A DNA stretch of 64,000 nt from Akkermansia muciniphila. GTDB taxonomy: Bacteria > Verrucomicrobiota > Verrucomicrobiia > Verrucomicrobiales > V1-33. The stretch covers positions 1-64,000 of the forward strand of contig CAMAUV010000009.1 of NCBI GenBank assembly GCA_945861415.1, given 5' to 3'. This document shows, piece after piece, positions 1 through 9,810 of the stretch. Within the stretch, counting starts at the first letter, position 1, and each line of letters opens with the position of its first letter. The position numbers and the translations under genes were made by a program. The notes beneath the pieces were generated by a model that had not been told where the DNA came from, did no database searches, and was given only the letters and a program-made list of their open reading frames with translations.

Positions 1-60
1 CGCTTCCAACGCTACACGGGCTTTAAATCCGGCATCATGTCTCTTTCGTTTGGCTTTCAT
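1..60 (-). CDS. IS3-family transposase OrfA, N-terminal fragment
   Basis: Only the first 20 codons are in the window; the gene continues past the left edge. The peptide begins MKAKRKRH and contains FKARVALEA, the typical opening of IS3-family OrfA helix-turn-helix proteins (commonly F-K-A-x-V-A-L-E-A). OrfA binds the element ends and is normally joined to the OrfB integrase by programmed frameshifting; OrfB is not visible here. The ATG is at 58-60, about 88 bases inside the element terminus, which is normal spacing. It is too short for most gene callers. Confidence 0.75.
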   Translation of the reverse strand, partial: MKAKRKRHDAGFKARVALEA

Positions 61-148
61 TGGGTGGGTATTGCGTTCGCGGTTTCGTGCGCCAAGGTCC
101 AGCCCAATCATAGCTTAACCAGTGGCCTGGTTTTCGGGGTCCACCTCA
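1..148 (-). mobile_element. IS3-family insertion sequence, one end (partial)
   Basis: The terminus on the right of this fragment reads, on the minus strand, TGAGGTGGACCCCGAAAA, starting at 148. This is the usual form of an IS3-family inverted repeat (TGA start, GGACCCC core). The start of an IS3-type OrfA lies just inside it, reading leftwards. The rest of the element lies beyond the left edge, so completeness and target duplication cannot be judged. The sequence immediately outside is GGGGCAG. Fairly sure of the family; the subgroup is not determined. Confidence 0.8.
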
Positions 149-260
149 GGGGCAGAAGCGATTCCTGAATCCGCGCGCTGCCGGGAAGCGAATAGGAACA
201 TATTTATTGTTCCACCGGATGTGAATGTATCCAACAACTAACTACCACCACACTCCACGC

Positions 261-1565
261 ATGCCCTCTCTCCAGCTTCTGATCAAATCGCACTCTCTAA
301 TGCTAGCCGTGTTGCTATCCCACTCTGCCGTTATGGCGAAGGAAAAAACGCTAGCTTCCTTTGAGTCCGCCGAAAGTTTGAAATCGTGGACTTCTGTCAA
401 TGATGGCGTCATGGGAGGGGTATCAAAGGGCGGCTTTAAATACACAGGTCAGGGGACGATGGCTTTTACTGGGGAGCTGTCGCTGGAAAACAACGGCGGC
501 TTTTCGTCTATCCGCAATAAGCTCGCATCGCTCGATCTTACAGGCACGACGGGAATCGTGGTGAAGTCGCGGGGAGATGGCCGAACATACTGGGTAGAGT
601 TGCGGGTGGCGGGGCAAATGGGCGCGACTTCCTACCGAGCCAATCTTCCAACCACTGCGGGAGAGTGGCGGGAAATTAGAGTGCCGTATAAAGATTTCAG
701 GCTCCAAGCGTTTGGCCGTGAGCTACCGATTAAGCCGGTGGATCCTGCCGCCGTGGCCTCCATGGGCTTTACGCTTGCGGATAAGAAGGCCGGCCCCTTC
801 AATTTGGAGGTGGAATACGTGAAAGCTACTAGCGCCAGTGACGCTGCTGTCTCCACTGCTGCACCCGGCGGGAATACTCTGGTGGATGTAGCGGCGGCGG
901 CCGGTGGATTCAAAACCCTGCTCGCCGCGGCTAAGGCTGCGGACCTTGCCGGTGTGCTTTCCAGCGAGGGACCCTTTACGCTGCTCGCCCCAACTGACGA
1001 TGCATTTGCGAAGTTGCCTGAAGGCACGCTCGACACATTACTGAAGCCTGAAAACCGAAGCCAACTAGTGGAAATTTTGAAGAACCATGTCATTCCGGGC
1101 AAGGTCACCCTAGCCAAGGCACTGGAGGCGCGCGAAGGCACTAACTTGCTCGAAGCAAAGATTGCCTTCGCTTTCACGGATGGTCGGGTCGGGGTTGGAA
1201 CGGCGTCGTTGCTTAAGGCAGACATCGAGGCGTCGAATGGCATCATCCACGTGATCGATCAGGTGCTCATCCCGGCCAGAGCTGAATCGGGCCCGCTGAC
1301 TGCCGTGGGGCTCATTGAGCTGGCGATTTCGCGCGGAGTGCAACTCTTCAATGATGGCGACACTGCTGCCTGTGTGGCTGTGTATGAGGTGACCGTCGAA
1401 GCGCTGCGCTCCATGGACAGTGTGTCAGAGGCATCCCGCGCCACCCTTGCAAAAGCGCTGAAGGATAGTCGCGCCACTAAGCTCTCGCGTGAGCAGGCAT
1501 GGATCCTGCGCGGATCCATGGATGCCGTTTGGAAGATACTGAAGGATGCCAAGACGGCTCCGTAA
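261..1565 (+). CDS. secreted CIA30-domain / fasciclin-domain protein
   Basis: About 434 residues. I chose the ATG at 261 because it begins a normal signal peptide (MPSLQLLIKSHSLMLAVLLSHSAVMA); an upstream ATG at 225 would add twelve unlikely residues. The first half is a CIA30-like beta-sandwich (galactose-binding-like fold) with the characteristic NDGVMGGVS signature. The middle, about residues 200-345, is a fasciclin (FAS1) domain with FTLLAPTDDAF and a later NGIIHVIDQVLIP. The last 80 residues are helical and unrecognised. FAS1 domains usually mediate adhesion or carbohydrate/protein contacts, and bacterial CIA30 domains have no settled role. It stands alone between an IS end and a decayed region. 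Domain calls are firm; function is not known. Confidence 0.8.
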   Translation: MPSLQLLIKSHSLMLAVLLSHSAVMAKEKTLASFESAESLKSWTSVNDGVMGGVSKGGFKYTGQGTMAFTGELSLENNGGFSSIRNKLASLDLTGTTGIVVKSRGDGRTYWVELRVAGQMGATSYRANLPTTAGEWREIRVPYKDFRLQAFGRELPIKPVDPAAVASMGFTLADKKAGPFNLEVEYVKATSASDAAVSTAAPGGNTLVDVAAAAGGFKTLLAAAKAADLAGVLSSEGPFTLLAPTDDAFAKLPEGTLDTLLKPENRSQLVEILKNHVIPGKVTLAKALEAREGTNLLEAKIAFAFTDGRVGVGTASLLKADIEASNGIIHVIDQVLIPARAESGPLTAVGLIELAISRGVQLFNDGDTAACVAVYEVTVEALRSMDSVSEASRATLAKALKDSRATKLSREQAWILRGSMDAVWKILKDAKTAP

Positions 1566-1686
1566 GCCGGCGCATCCGGACTCAATAGAAGTTTTTGGAC
1601 CCTGAAGGCTGCGTCGGGAACGACCAAATCATAATGACGTGGGCCGAAAGTCGTCGCAAACCTTTTCTCCGTTTACCAGCGATCTA

Positions 1687-2093
1687 CTAATTGCCCCCGC
1701 GCACCCTGTAGTAGGTCCAATTCGCCGAATGGTAGGTTTTCGGATCAATTCCAGAGATTTTCATCTCCTCAGTGCCAGTTACTTGGCCTAGCATCACTTC
1801 AACGTTGTCGAAGCGGCTGTATGGCTCATATCCGCGGCGATTGTCTTCAAAAGCCAGCTCCCTGTCTCCCGGCGCGTTGTCTTGCGGGTTGCACGCATGC
1901 GGGTGCTTTTCATTCTCGGCGATGTGGCGGAGGCACGGGCGCTGAGTGTGCTGATGGTGGCCGGTAAACTTGCGATATTGACGCCCTTATGGCGAAAGCG
2001 CACCTTAATAAGGTCGGCACGGCGCTCCGGGCCGTTGAGAAGCCAATAATTTCCGGCGGATAATGGTAGACGGAGCAGGATTCTTACTTGCAC
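1687..2093 (-). pseudogene. possible decayed coding sequence (frameshifted remnant)
   Basis: The 559-base stretch between the fasciclin gene and the carbonic anhydrase contains no intact gene. On the minus strand a protein-like reading runs from 1986 to a TAG at 1687 and ends with KISGIDPKTYHSANWTYYRV and a few more residues. Just upstream (1987-2093) the continuation that looks coding (NYWLLNGPERRADLIKVRFR) lies in another frame, separated by a TAA at 1987-1989. The residue composition looks like a real protein rather than a shadow, and a single frameshift would join the two pieces. I do not recognise the family. This is a weak call. Confidence 0.3.
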
Positions 2094-2123
2094 CTCGCGA
2101 GCGGCGCTAGAACACAGTTGGCC

Positions 2124-2789
2124 ATGAGTTCACTCACATCGCTCTTCGAAAACAACCGTCGCTGGGCTGCCAAGATGGAGGAAGGGACGCCCGGCTTTTT
2201 TCAGTCGCTGTCCAATCAGCAGGCACCCGGCTACCTCTGGATCGGGTGCAGCGACAGCCGCGTGCCCGCCAATGAGATCGTCGGACTGGCACCTGGCGAA
2301 CTCTTCGTGCACCGGAATGTGGCCAATGTAGTGGTCCACTCGGATTTGAATTGTCTTTCGGTCATGCAGTATGCGGTAGATGTCCTGAAAGTGAAGCACA
2401 TCATCGTCTGCGGCCACTACAACTGCGGCGGGGTGAATGCCGCGCTGCAGAACCTATCATTTGGTCTCATCGATAACTGGCTGCGTCACGTGCAGGATGT
2501 TTATCTCCAACATCGGGATGAGGTCGATCCGCTCAGCGAGTCCAAACAGCGGGCGCGTCTGAGTGAACTGAACGTCATGGATCAGGTGATCAATGTCAGC
2601 CGCACCACCATCGTGCAGGAAGCATGGAAGAGCGGGCAGGAGTTGTCACTGCACGGATTCATCTATGATGTGAAGGACGGACTCCTCCACCATCTGGTGG
2701 AGGACGTGGACAATACCGAAGATGCGCGAGCGCTGCACTCCGGAGATCTCCGCAAGGTAAACCGCGGGGTGGCCCTTCTCCCGGACTAG
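2124..2789 (+). CDS. can: beta-class carbonic anhydrase
   Basis: 221 residues from the ATG at 2124; an in-frame ATG at 2088 would add twelve residues that do not look like protein. It interconverts CO2 and bicarbonate in the cytoplasm. The zinc site is complete: Cys42 and the Asp44-Arg46 dyad in GCSDSRVP, then His98 and Cys101 in GHYNCGG. The family's HRNVAN segment is also present. Length fits beta-carbonic anhydrases of the Can/CynT type (about 220). It stands alone, with a minus-strand operon converging on it (next stop at 2790, directly adjacent). The roles usually proposed are bicarbonate supply for carboxylases and pH control. Family assignment is secure. Confidence 0.95.
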   Translation: MSSLTSLFENNRRWAAKMEEGTPGFFQSLSNQQAPGYLWIGCSDSRVPANEIVGLAPGELFVHRNVANVVVHSDLNCLSVMQYAVDVLKVKHIIVCGHYNCGGVNAALQNLSFGLIDNWLRHVQDVYLQHRDEVDPLSESKQRARLSELNVMDQVINVSRTTIVQEAWKSGQELSLHGFIYDVKDGLLHHLVEDVDNTEDARALHSGDLRKVNRGVALLPD

Positions 2790-3059
2790 TTAGCCCTGCG
2801 CCGGCCGCGGGGCACCGAAGGCACCTTGAATGGTGGCTGCGGGAATGGGTTCCGGTGAGTGATCGCTGAGAAGCTCAAGCACACGGCGTGCCCGGCCCTG
2901 TTCGTCCTTCAGCACCTCCAGCAATGCCTTCTTCAGTGCTTCCACGCGGTAGTCGCTGGATTGGCCGTGGCGGTCCATGCGGTCCAGAAAGGAGGCGACG
3001 TCAATGACCCGTGCCCGGGCATCAATGAACTGCAGATCAACCAGTGGCGTGGCAGGCAT
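2790..3059 (-). CDS. small hypothetical protein downstream of polysaccharide deacetylase
   Basis: 89 residues, starting only three bases after the deacetylase stop, so very likely co-transcribed and co-translated with it. No signal peptide or membrane segment. The sequence is mainly amphipathic helix (for example RVEALKKALLEVLKDEQGRA), followed by a Pro/Ala-rich tail. No motif is recognised. The ORF fills the space between two convergent genes and ends one base after the carbonic anhydrase stop. Real gene by position and composition; function unknown. Confidence 0.6.
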   Translation of the reverse strand: MPATPLVDLQFIDARARVIDVASFLDRMDRHGQSSDYRVEALKKALLEVLKDEQGRARRVLELLSDHSPEPIPAATIQGAFGAPRPAQG

Positions 3060-3062
3060 GGG

Positions 3063-3917
3063 TCAGAAACTGCCGGGAGTGAATGTGGGTCCGTTGACCG
3101 CTGGCGCCGACGCCTTAGCAAGCATGCCGCCCCCGCCTATGGTGATGAGCTGACTCACTGTCACGAAGCGGAAGCCCTTCGTAAGCAGGCCATCAAGTGT
3201 GCCGGGCATGGCGTCGATACTGGAGGGATGGATGTCATGCACAAGGATGATGGCACCGGGCTTGGTTTGGGTAAGAATGCGGCTGCGGGTGGTGGCCGCG
3301 TTTCGCGTTTTCCAGTCCTGAGGGTCGACGCTCCAAAGAATCGTCGGGTAACCATATTCGCTGAAAATCCACTCTTTCTGGCGGGCGGTGATGGCCCCGT
3401 AGGGCGGACGGTACATGCGGGGAGCCGTTCCGGTGATGGAAGTGAGGGCTTCGTGACTGCGCTGTAGTTCGCTGCGCACGCTGGCATCTCCGAGCTTACT
3501 GAGGTAGGGATGCGTCCACGTGTGGTTGGCAATTTCGTGGCCCTCCGCCACCATGCGGCGCATGATGTTTGGATTCCGTGCAACGTTCGCGCCGACAGTG
3601 AAGAAGGTTGCCTTTATGCCGCGGGCGGCAAGCATATCGAGGAGGCGCGGGGTATTGGGCACCACCGGTCCGTCATCGTAAGTTATGGCGATGAAAGGTC
3701 CACGGCCCGGGATGCTGGTGTAGCTGAGTTTGGTGCCAGGCGGCAGGCTGCCTACGGGGAGGTCCACGCCTTGATTGCGCAGCATCGGGCGGGCCATGGC
3801 TGTTGCTAGGCCGGCTGACGGACCTGCCGGATGGGAATCCCGCCGCGCGGTTTTGCGGGCACAGGACATTAAGCCGAAGGCGAACGCGGCAAGACAAAGG
3901 GTGGTTAGCAGTTTCAT
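3063..3917 (-). CDS. polysaccharide deacetylase (NodB domain, carbohydrate esterase family 4), probable lipoprotein
   Basis: About 284 residues from the ATG at 3917, chosen because it opens a lipoprotein-like signal (MKLLTTLCLAAFAFGLMSC); the longer ORF begins at 3968. The NodB fold motifs are all present in order: TYDDGP (catalytic base and metal Asp), HTWTHP (metal His pair), RPPYG, WSVDPQDW and LVHDIH. CE4 enzymes remove N-acetyl groups from peptidoglycan GlcNAc/MurNAc or O-acetyl groups from polysaccharides using a divalent metal; the substrate here cannot be read from sequence. It lies upstream of a small gene with a 3-base gap. Family firm, substrate open. Confidence 0.92.
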   Translation of the reverse strand: MKLLTTLCLAAFAFGLMSCARKTARRDSHPAGPSAGLATAMARPMLRNQGVDLPVGSLPPGTKLSYTSIPGRGPFIAITYDDGPVVPNTPRLLDMLAARGIKATFFTVGANVARNPNIMRRMVAEGHEIANHTWTHPYLSKLGDASVRSELQRSHEALTSITGTAPRMYRPPYGAITARQKEWIFSEYGYPTILWSVDPQDWKTRNAATTRSRILTQTKPGAIILVHDIHPSSIDAMPGTLDGLLTKGFRFVTVSQLITIGGGGMLAKASAPAVNGPTFTPGSF

Positions 3918-4047
3918 TAGTGATGGTAGCGGTCTCCCAAGCATCGTTCGTTTCTCAAGTTGACGCAACCCGAATGCTACAGGCGCGACAACTACCGAGT
4001 GCTTGGAGGCGTGCCGTGCTTTGCCGCCTGAAAGCGCGGGAGCGCGA

Positions 4048-5217
4048 TTATTCCTTCTTCTCGTCCCAGCCTCTCTCGGTGATGATGGCGGCGATGCCGC
4101 CTTTGGCGGGGTGGTCGGCGGGCAGGAACTTGTGGTTGTTCATATAATTGAAGGCACCGCGGAGCTGCATGATCTCACCCTTCATCCCCTCGCCCTTACT
4201 GGCCTTGGCGGCAGCCAGCCAGTCTGAGGAAAGCTTGTTGACCTGCTCCGCAGCGGCAGCGTCCTGGTCGTAACAAAGGCTCTCCATGAGGCCGAGCAGC
4301 TTGTCCTTGCTGGCGGCTTTTTCAGCTTTCTCACGGAGTCCGGCGGCTATTTCCTTTTTCTTTGTGGCGGCCGCTTCCGGGCTGAGTTGGCCGTCAGTGC
4401 CGCCTTCGACCGCGCGCGGAGGTAGAGGGCGGTACCAAACATTGCGGTAGCGCACGGGATTGCCGTGATCCTGCAGTTTCAGCGGGCCTTTTTCCGGGAA
4501 AGGCCGGGACTTGCTGCGACCCATGTGACCACCGCCACCCTCCAGCGGGGTGGCGTCTTGGGCGATCACCCCGTTGATTAGCACGGTGAGACGTCCGGGC
4601 TCGAGTTCCTTGCCGTCCTTGAAAACGGGGCGGCGGAAAATGATATCATAGACCTGCCACTGACCGGGGGCCACGAGGGGATTGGCCATTGGCGGACTCA
4701 CACCATAGACGGAGCCGGCGAAGCCATCCGGGTAAGTCGGGTTGTTGAAGTTGTCGAGGACCTGCACTTCGGTCAGGCCCATGAGGAACACGCCGCTATT
4801 ACCCCTGCCCTGGCTGTTTCCCGCCACTTTGGCCGGAGCGCTCCATTCCACATGTAACTGGCAGTCGCCCCATTCGGCTTTGGTCTTAATATAGCCGGCG
4901 CCCGGGACGCACTGCAAAGCGCCGTCCTTGACTATCCATTTGGTCGGTTCTGCGGGATTCTTGTCGGCCACCCAGTTGGAAAGTGTGGCCTCGGTTCCGT
5001 CGAAAAGGACGACGGCGTCCGAAGGAGGCTTGCCCGGATGCTCCTGGCTTGAAAAAGTGCCCGGAGTGACCAGCGGCGGCTGCGGGCGGTTGCGGTCATG
5101 AATCGACCACGCGTGAGTTTCGTCAGGGGGATCTCCGTAAAATGCACTGCCCGTATTAGCCATGACGCAGGCGGCGGGGAGATTGAGGAGGAGAAGGAAC
5201 GTGGTTCGGCTTTTCAT
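4048..5217 (-). CDS. secreted DUF1080 (3-keto-disaccharide hydrolase-like) protein
   Basis: About 389 residues with a Sec signal peptide (MKSRTTFLLLLNLPAACVMA; an ATG two codons earlier is also possible). Residues about 50-285 form the DUF1080 / LamG-like jelly roll, recognisable from VVLFDGTEAT, WIVKDGALQCVPGAGYI, the RGNSGVFLMG segment and the closing RYRNVWYRPLP. This family is expanded in Verrucomicrobia and Planctomycetes, where members are linked to carbohydrate breakdown, including 3-keto-glycosides. After it comes a helical tail of about 100 residues, rich in Lys/Ala and unusual for the family, with no recognised domain. Exported to the periplasm or cell surface. Family secure; substrate inferred only. 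Confidence 0.88.
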   Translation of the reverse strand: MKSRTTFLLLLNLPAACVMANTGSAFYGDPPDETHAWSIHDRNRPQPPLVTPGTFSSQEHPGKPPSDAVVLFDGTEATLSNWVADKNPAEPTKWIVKDGALQCVPGAGYIKTKAEWGDCQLHVEWSAPAKVAGNSQGRGNSGVFLMGLTEVQVLDNFNNPTYPDGFAGSVYGVSPPMANPLVAPGQWQVYDIIFRRPVFKDGKELEPGRLTVLINGVIAQDATPLEGGGGHMGRSKSRPFPEKGPLKLQDHGNPVRYRNVWYRPLPPRAVEGGTDGQLSPEAAATKKKEIAAGLREKAEKAASKDKLLGLMESLCYDQDAAAAEQVNKLSSDWLAAAKASKGEGMKGEIMQLRGAFNYMNNHKFLPADHPAKGGIAAIITERGWDEKKE

Positions 5218-5503
5218 GAGCATGGAGAATAAGGAGTGCTAACAGTAGGGGAAAACGGAGTAAGGCAAGACGGGGCCAAGGCAAGTTTTCTGCATGCGGG
5301 AATGCGTAAGGGTGGCTTGGAAGGTTCGCGCCACGCTTTGCGATGTGCCGAACGCGCCAAAATTTAGCGATGCAGAAGATTTTTCCGTTGCGTCAGAATT
5401 CGCGCGGTCGAATAACACTGGCGGGTTTCACTCCCCGCTGCCGCTGCCCTCCATGGCTGCGGGGCGTTTTCGTTTCCCTCAGCGAAAAGAAACTTGTCTT
5501 TTT

Positions 5504-5525
5504 GCTTGTGAAATTTTTCACAAGC
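5504..5525. promoter_or_regulatory. 22-base near-perfect palindrome upstream of the ACIII operon
   Basis: Ten-base inverted arms (GCTTGTGAAA / TTTCACAAGC) are separated by two bases, ending 32 bases before the actA ATG. Symmetry, AT-rich centre and position fit a dimeric regulator operator; TTGTGA...TCACAA loosely recalls a CRP/FNR-type half-site pair, but the spacing is too short for a standard site. A leader hairpin is the alternative. The rest of the 340-base stretch 5218-5557 holds no gene that I can support. Confidence 0.5.
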
Positions 5526-5557
5526 GTCTATCTGCTCTCCCGCATCATCTTTTCAAC

Positions 5558-6214
5558 ATGGCCAACATTTTTCCACGCTGGACCAATACGCTGCCGCTCA
5601 AGATACTGGTTGCTCTCGTTTTTATCGGGGGAGGCGTTGCTGCGGCCATGAATTACTACTTCACGCCGAAATACACCCGGGTGGGCTACATGCCGAGCCA
5701 GCCAATCCCGTTTTCACACCAAATCCATGCCGGCCAGTTGGGAATGGACTGCCGCTACTGCCACAGCCATGTGGAAAAAAGCGGCCACGCCAACATTCCG
5801 ACAGCAGACACCTGCTACCGCTGCCACCAGCATGTGAAGACCAACAGCCCGCACATTGCCAAAATCAAAGAGGCCGTCGAGACCGGTAAGGCTCTGGAGT
5901 GGGTCAAAGTCCACAAGGTGCCAGACTACGCTTATTTTAATCACAGCGTCCACGTGAACAGCGGTGTGAGTTGCGTCAACTGTCACGGCAAGGTGAATGA
6001 AATGCCTGTCGTTTGGCATGACCAGTCCCAGAGCATGGCATGGTGTCTCGACTGTCACCGTAATCCCGAAAAGGCTCTGCGCCCCATGGACAAGATCACC
6101 AACCTCGATTGGACTGCCGAAAGCGCCGGCAAAGACCAGAAGGATTTGGGCGAGGCCTTAAAGAAAGCGTGGAAGATTCACCCGCCTGACAACTGCGCCG
6201 CCTGCCACCGCTAA
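5558..6214 (+). CDS. actA: ACIII subunit ActA, pentahaem cytochrome c
   Basis: 218 residues from the ATG at 5558; the open frame extends upstream to 5294, but that part lacks protein character. One N-terminal membrane anchor (residues about 12-30) is followed by a periplasmic domain with five CXXCH haem sites: CRYCH, CYRCH, CVNCH, CLDCH and CAACH. This is the classic ActA composition. ActA passes electrons from the complex toward a downstream acceptor. It opens the respiratory block, with actB 24 bases downstream. The 22-base palindrome before it may be its operator. Confidence 0.95.
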   Translation: MANIFPRWTNTLPLKILVALVFIGGGVAAAMNYYFTPKYTRVGYMPSQPIPFSHQIHAGQLGMDCRYCHSHVEKSGHANIPTADTCYRCHQHVKTNSPHIAKIKEAVETGKALEWVKVHKVPDYAYFNHSVHVNSGVSCVNCHGKVNEMPVVWHDQSQSMAWCLDCHRNPEKALRPMDKITNLDWTAESAGKDQKDLGEALKKAWKIHPPDNCAACHR

Positions 6215-6238
6215 GCCCAACCCCATTACCGGAACGAG

Positions 6239-9200
6239 ATGAAACGCATTTGGCAACATCCTGACGAAAAAACCACCGGCAAGCGCTATTGGCGCAGCCT
6301 CAACCAGCTCGCCGAACGTCCCGGCACCCTCGAAGCCCGCGTTCGCGAGTTTCCCGACGGTGTGGAGGCCTTGAAGGACGAGGCGGAGGCGGAAACCAGC
6401 CGCCGTAATTTCATCAAGCTGATGGGCGCCAGCACGGCCCTCGCCGGACTAGCGGCATGCCGCCGCCCGGAATTCGCCATCAAGCCATATGCCAAGGCTC
6501 CGGAGTGGGTTATTCCCGGCAAGGTTCTTTTCTATGCGACGGCCATGCCCCGCGCGGTCTCCGGCACCCCGATGGTGGTTCACACCTTCGAAGGCCGCCC
6601 GACCCATCTTCAGGGCAACAAACTTCACCCGGACAGCAATGGAGGCCTCGACATTCAGGCTCAGGCTTCCGTTCTCAACCTGTATGATCCCAACCGAGCC
6701 CAGTCCTTCCAGAAGGCCGGAGTCAAAGCGGATCGCGAAGAGTTCTACAAGTTCCTCGATGCCAAAAAGGCGGAGCTCGCCGCCAAGCAGGGCGGGGGGC
6801 TGGCCATTCTGATCGACGAAGCCGTCACGCCCACCCGTCAGCGCTTGCTGGGAGAGTTGGTCAAAAAGCATCCGCAGGCGAAAATTTACCGTCATGAGAC
6901 TTTTGGTCAGGCCAATGTGCGCGTTGCCTACGCGACTGCTTTCGAAGCAGGGGCCGCCCCGGCTTACGATCTTAGCAAAGCGGACCGCGTGTTTTCTCTG
7001 GACTGTGACTTCATGGGACAGGACCGCATCGGCAACAATGCCACCGGTCAGTTCATGGTGAGGCGCAAGGCGGACGCTCCTGAAGACGGGCCGAAAATGA
7101 ATCGCCTCTACGTCGCGGAGGGTCGATTCACCGTCACTGGCGGTATGGCTGACCACCGTCTGCGCGTGCACACCAGTCAGACGCTGAAAGCAGCAGTCCG
7201 CCTTGGCATAGCAGTCGCCGAGCTTACCGGTGACGCCGGGCTCAAGGCCGCGGCGGAAGCGGTGAAACTGGCGGGCTCCTACCAAGGCCATGCACGCTCG
7301 GACAAAGCCGACTTTTACAGTGCTTTCTTCAAAGAGGCCGCTAAAGACCTCGTGGAGAAGAAGGGTGCCTCCGTGGTGCTCGCCGGTTCTCAACAGGACG
7401 CAGCGGTGCACTTGCTGGCCATCGCCATAAATCAGGCGCTCGGCGCTTTCGGCACCGTCATCCAGATCAGGCAGACGGGTTCTCTTGTTGCTGGGACGCT
7501 GGACGAACTGGCCGCTTCGGCTGCTGGTAAACAGATTGATACGCTCGTCGTTATTGGCGAGACCGATCCGGTGTTTGAAGCGCCGCCGGACATCGTGGCG
7601 GGCGGTTTGTCGGCGGCTCTCAAAGCAGTGCCGAATGTGATCGTGCACACCACACGTCCGAAGACCATCACGGCGGCTTCCTCTTCATGGGTGGTTCCCG
7701 CTACGCACTATCTTGAGCAGTGGGGTGACACGCGTGGCTCTGAGGGTTCACTCGCGGTAGTGCAGCCGATGATCGCCCCGCTCTACTCCGGCGTTCTCAG
7801 CGATGTGGAACTTCTGCTCGCGGTGCTTTCTGATGCTCCTCTCGCCGGTCAACCGGCTCCCGCGCCCTCGGGCCCTGGACAACCAGAGGACACTGGCTTT
7901 GCCTTCAAGGCGGTCCGTGCGACTTTTGACGCCATCGTTAAAGACCCCAGCGAGTCTAAGTGGAACAATGCCCTCCGTGACGGTTTCGCTGCTGGCTCCG
8001 CTTATCCCTCCGCCTCCGCGGCTGCAGCCAGTATGCAGGCCATTGGTGCCGCTTTGGCCCAAGCTAAGGATGTGGATATCGGCGAAGGATTGGAAATTAC
8101 CTTCGTGCCTTGCTCCAAGATCCACGATGGCCGCTACATCAACAACGGATGGCTCCAGGAAGCTCCGGACTCGATGTCCAAAGTAACATGGGACAACGTC
8201 GCCATCGTCAGTGTGAAAACCGGCAAGGCTCTCGGCATCAATCCATTTACTGAAGACTCCGCCGAGGTGATTTCGGTCGAGGTCAACGGTCTCAAGCGCT
8301 ACTACCCGGTGCTGATGATTCCAGGTCACGCCGACAATTCCGTTACCATCGCCACCGGCTACGGCCAAGCGAGTGCCGGCCGGGTGGGCAAAGGCACGGG
8401 ATTCGACGCCTATGCGCTCCGTTCCGCTGCCACGCCTTACTTCGCCATGGTGGCACCTACCGCCGTCCGCAAGATTACGGAAAAAGTCAGCGGCAGTGAC
8501 GCGATGAAGGGCATTGAGGGCCGCGAGGAAATCCCAGTAGTTTATCCCCTAGGAAGGACAGAGGAGCACCACACCATGTATGGCCGCGCGCTCGTCCGCG
8601 AAGGCACCGTGGAGGACTGGCAGAAGGACAAGGATTTCGTGATGCAGCAGGGCACCGACGGCCATCTCCACGGAGACCGTGAGGCAAAGAACGCAGAGAA
8701 CAGCTACAGCTTCTACAAGCCTGCGGCCGGTAATGACGAAAACGGTAAGCCGATCGAACTCCTCAATGATACCCTGCACCAGTGGGGCATGGTCATTGAC
8801 CTGAACAAGTGCACCGGTTGCACGGCCTGCACCATTGCCTGCCAGTCGGAGAATAACATCCCTATCGTTGGCAAGGATCAGGTCATTCGCGGCCGCGAGA
8901 TGCACTGGATCCGCATGGACCGGTACTTTGCGACTGACCTTGACTCCGACGCTGCGCAAAACGGTCGCAAAGTGGAGAAAGAGGCATGGAACGAGGACAA
9001 TATGGACGAGCCCGAAATGCTGGTTCAACCGGTGGGATGTCAACACTGCGAAGCTGCTCCCTGTGAATCTGTTTGCCCGGTCAATGCCACCGTCCACACC
9101 CCCGATGGTTTAAACAGCATGGTTTATAATCGCTGCATCGGCACCCGCTACTGCGCTAATAACTGCCCATTTAAAGCCCGCCGCTTCAACTTCTTCGACT

Positions 9201-9769
9201 ACAATAAGCGCAACCCGCTCGTCGAGAACAGCTTCCTCGGTATTAAGCACAACAGCCTATACTCCGGTCCCTTCGGCCAGCGCCAAGATACGGAACTAAG
9301 CAAGCTGCAGAAAAATCCTAACGTTTCCATCCGTATGCGGGGTGTCATCGAAAAGTGCACCTACTGCTTGCAGCGGATCGAGAGCGCGCGGGTGGAAGCT
9401 CGCGCTCAGGGCCGCCGCCGTCGCCGGCTTGAGACCGGCCATTCGGACGAAAAACTGGTCATCGAAGACAAAGACATCCGCATTCCCACTGACGGAATCA
9501 AAACCGCCTGTCAGGAAGCCTGCCCCGCGGAGGCTATCGCCTTCGGCAACCGGCTGGATAAAGACAGCGCCGTGGAAAAGTGGCGCAAGAACAGCCGCAA
9601 TTACGAGCTCCTCGGCTACCTCAACGTCCGCGCCCGCACTACTTACCTCGGCCGTATCAAGAACCCGAACCTAGCGCTCCTTGCCCTCTCCAAACTGGAA
9701 AAGGAAAAGGTCGGTCAGGGCAGCAAAACACGCCACGTCCACGTCCAAACTGAGGGCGCAGCGCATTAA
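6239..9769 (+). CDS. actB: ACIII subunit ActB, molybdopterin-oxidoreductase-like / iron-sulfur fusion
   Basis: 1176 residues, normal for ActB. N-terminal Tat-type signal [12 protein letters not shown], followed by a lipobox-like LAGLAAC. Residues about 80-790 resemble the catalytic subunit of molybdopterin enzymes, which in ActB does not hold molybdenum. The C-terminal third (about residues 845-1090) is a ferredoxin-like domain with four cysteine clusters: [35 protein letters not shown] and CTYC paired with CQEAC. The iron-sulfur wire carries electrons from the quinol site toward the haems of ActA. Exported to the periplasmic face. The gene lies between actA and actC. Confidence 0.95.
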   Translation: MKRIWQHPDEKTTGKRYWRSLNQLAERPGTLEARVREFPDGVEALKDEAEAETSRRNFIKLMGASTALAGLAACRRPEFAIKPYAKAPEWVIPGKVLFYATAMPRAVSGTPMVVHTFEGRPTHLQGNKLHPDSNGGLDIQAQASVLNLYDPNRAQSFQKAGVKADREEFYKFLDAKKAELAAKQGGGLAILIDEAVTPTRQRLLGELVKKHPQAKIYRHETFGQANVRVAYATAFEAGAAPAYDLSKADRVFSLDCDFMGQDRIGNNATGQFMVRRKADAPEDGPKMNRLYVAEGRFTVTGGMADHRLRVHTSQTLKAAVRLGIAVAELTGDAGLKAAAEAVKLAGSYQGHARSDKADFYSAFFKEAAKDLVEKKGASVVLAGSQQDAAVHLLAIAINQALGAFGTVIQIRQTGSLVAGTLDELAASAAGKQIDTLVVIGETDPVFEAPPDIVAGGLSAALKAVPNVIVHTTRPKTITAASSSWVVPATHYLEQWGDTRGSEGSLAVVQPMIAPLYSGVLSDVELLLAVLSDAPLAGQPAPAPSGPGQPEDTGFAFKAVRATFDAIVKDPSESKWNNALRDGFAAGSAYPSASAAAASMQAIGAALAQAKDVDIGEGLEITFVPCSKIHDGRYINNGWLQEAPDSMSKVTWDNVAIVSVKTGKALGINPFTEDSAEVISVEVNGLKRYYPVLMIPGHADNSVTIATGYGQASAGRVGKGTGFDAYALRSAATPYFAMVAPTAVRKITEKVSGSDAMKGIEGREEIPVVYPLGRTEEHHTMYGRALVREGTVEDWQKDKDFVMQQGTDGHLHGDREAKNAENSYSFYKPAAGNDENGKPIELLNDTLHQWGMVIDLNKCTGCTACTIACQSENNIPIVGKDQVIRGREMHWIRMDRYFATDLDSDAAQNGRKVEKEAWNEDNMDEPEMLVQPVGCQHCEAAPCESVCPVNATVHTPDGLNSMVYNRCIGTRYCANNCPFKARRFNFFDYNKRNPLVENSFLGIKHNSLYSGPFGQRQDTELSKLQKNPNVSIRMRGVIEKCTYCLQRIESARVEARAQGRRRRRLETGHSDEKLVIEDKDIRIPTDGIKTACQEACPAEAIAFGNRLDKDSAVEKWRKNSRNYELLGYLNVRARTTYLGRIKNPNLALLALSKLEKEKVGQGSKTRHVHVQTEGAAH

Positions 9770-9810
9770 TCAGCCACTTTTTACCCACTACTTTTCACCA
9801 AAACTCACCC

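Noticed and set aside
195-213. Inverted repeat GGAACA-7-TGTTCC upstream of the CIA30/fasciclin gene
   Set aside because: Only six-base arms in AT-rich sequence; could be an operator but too short to support alone.
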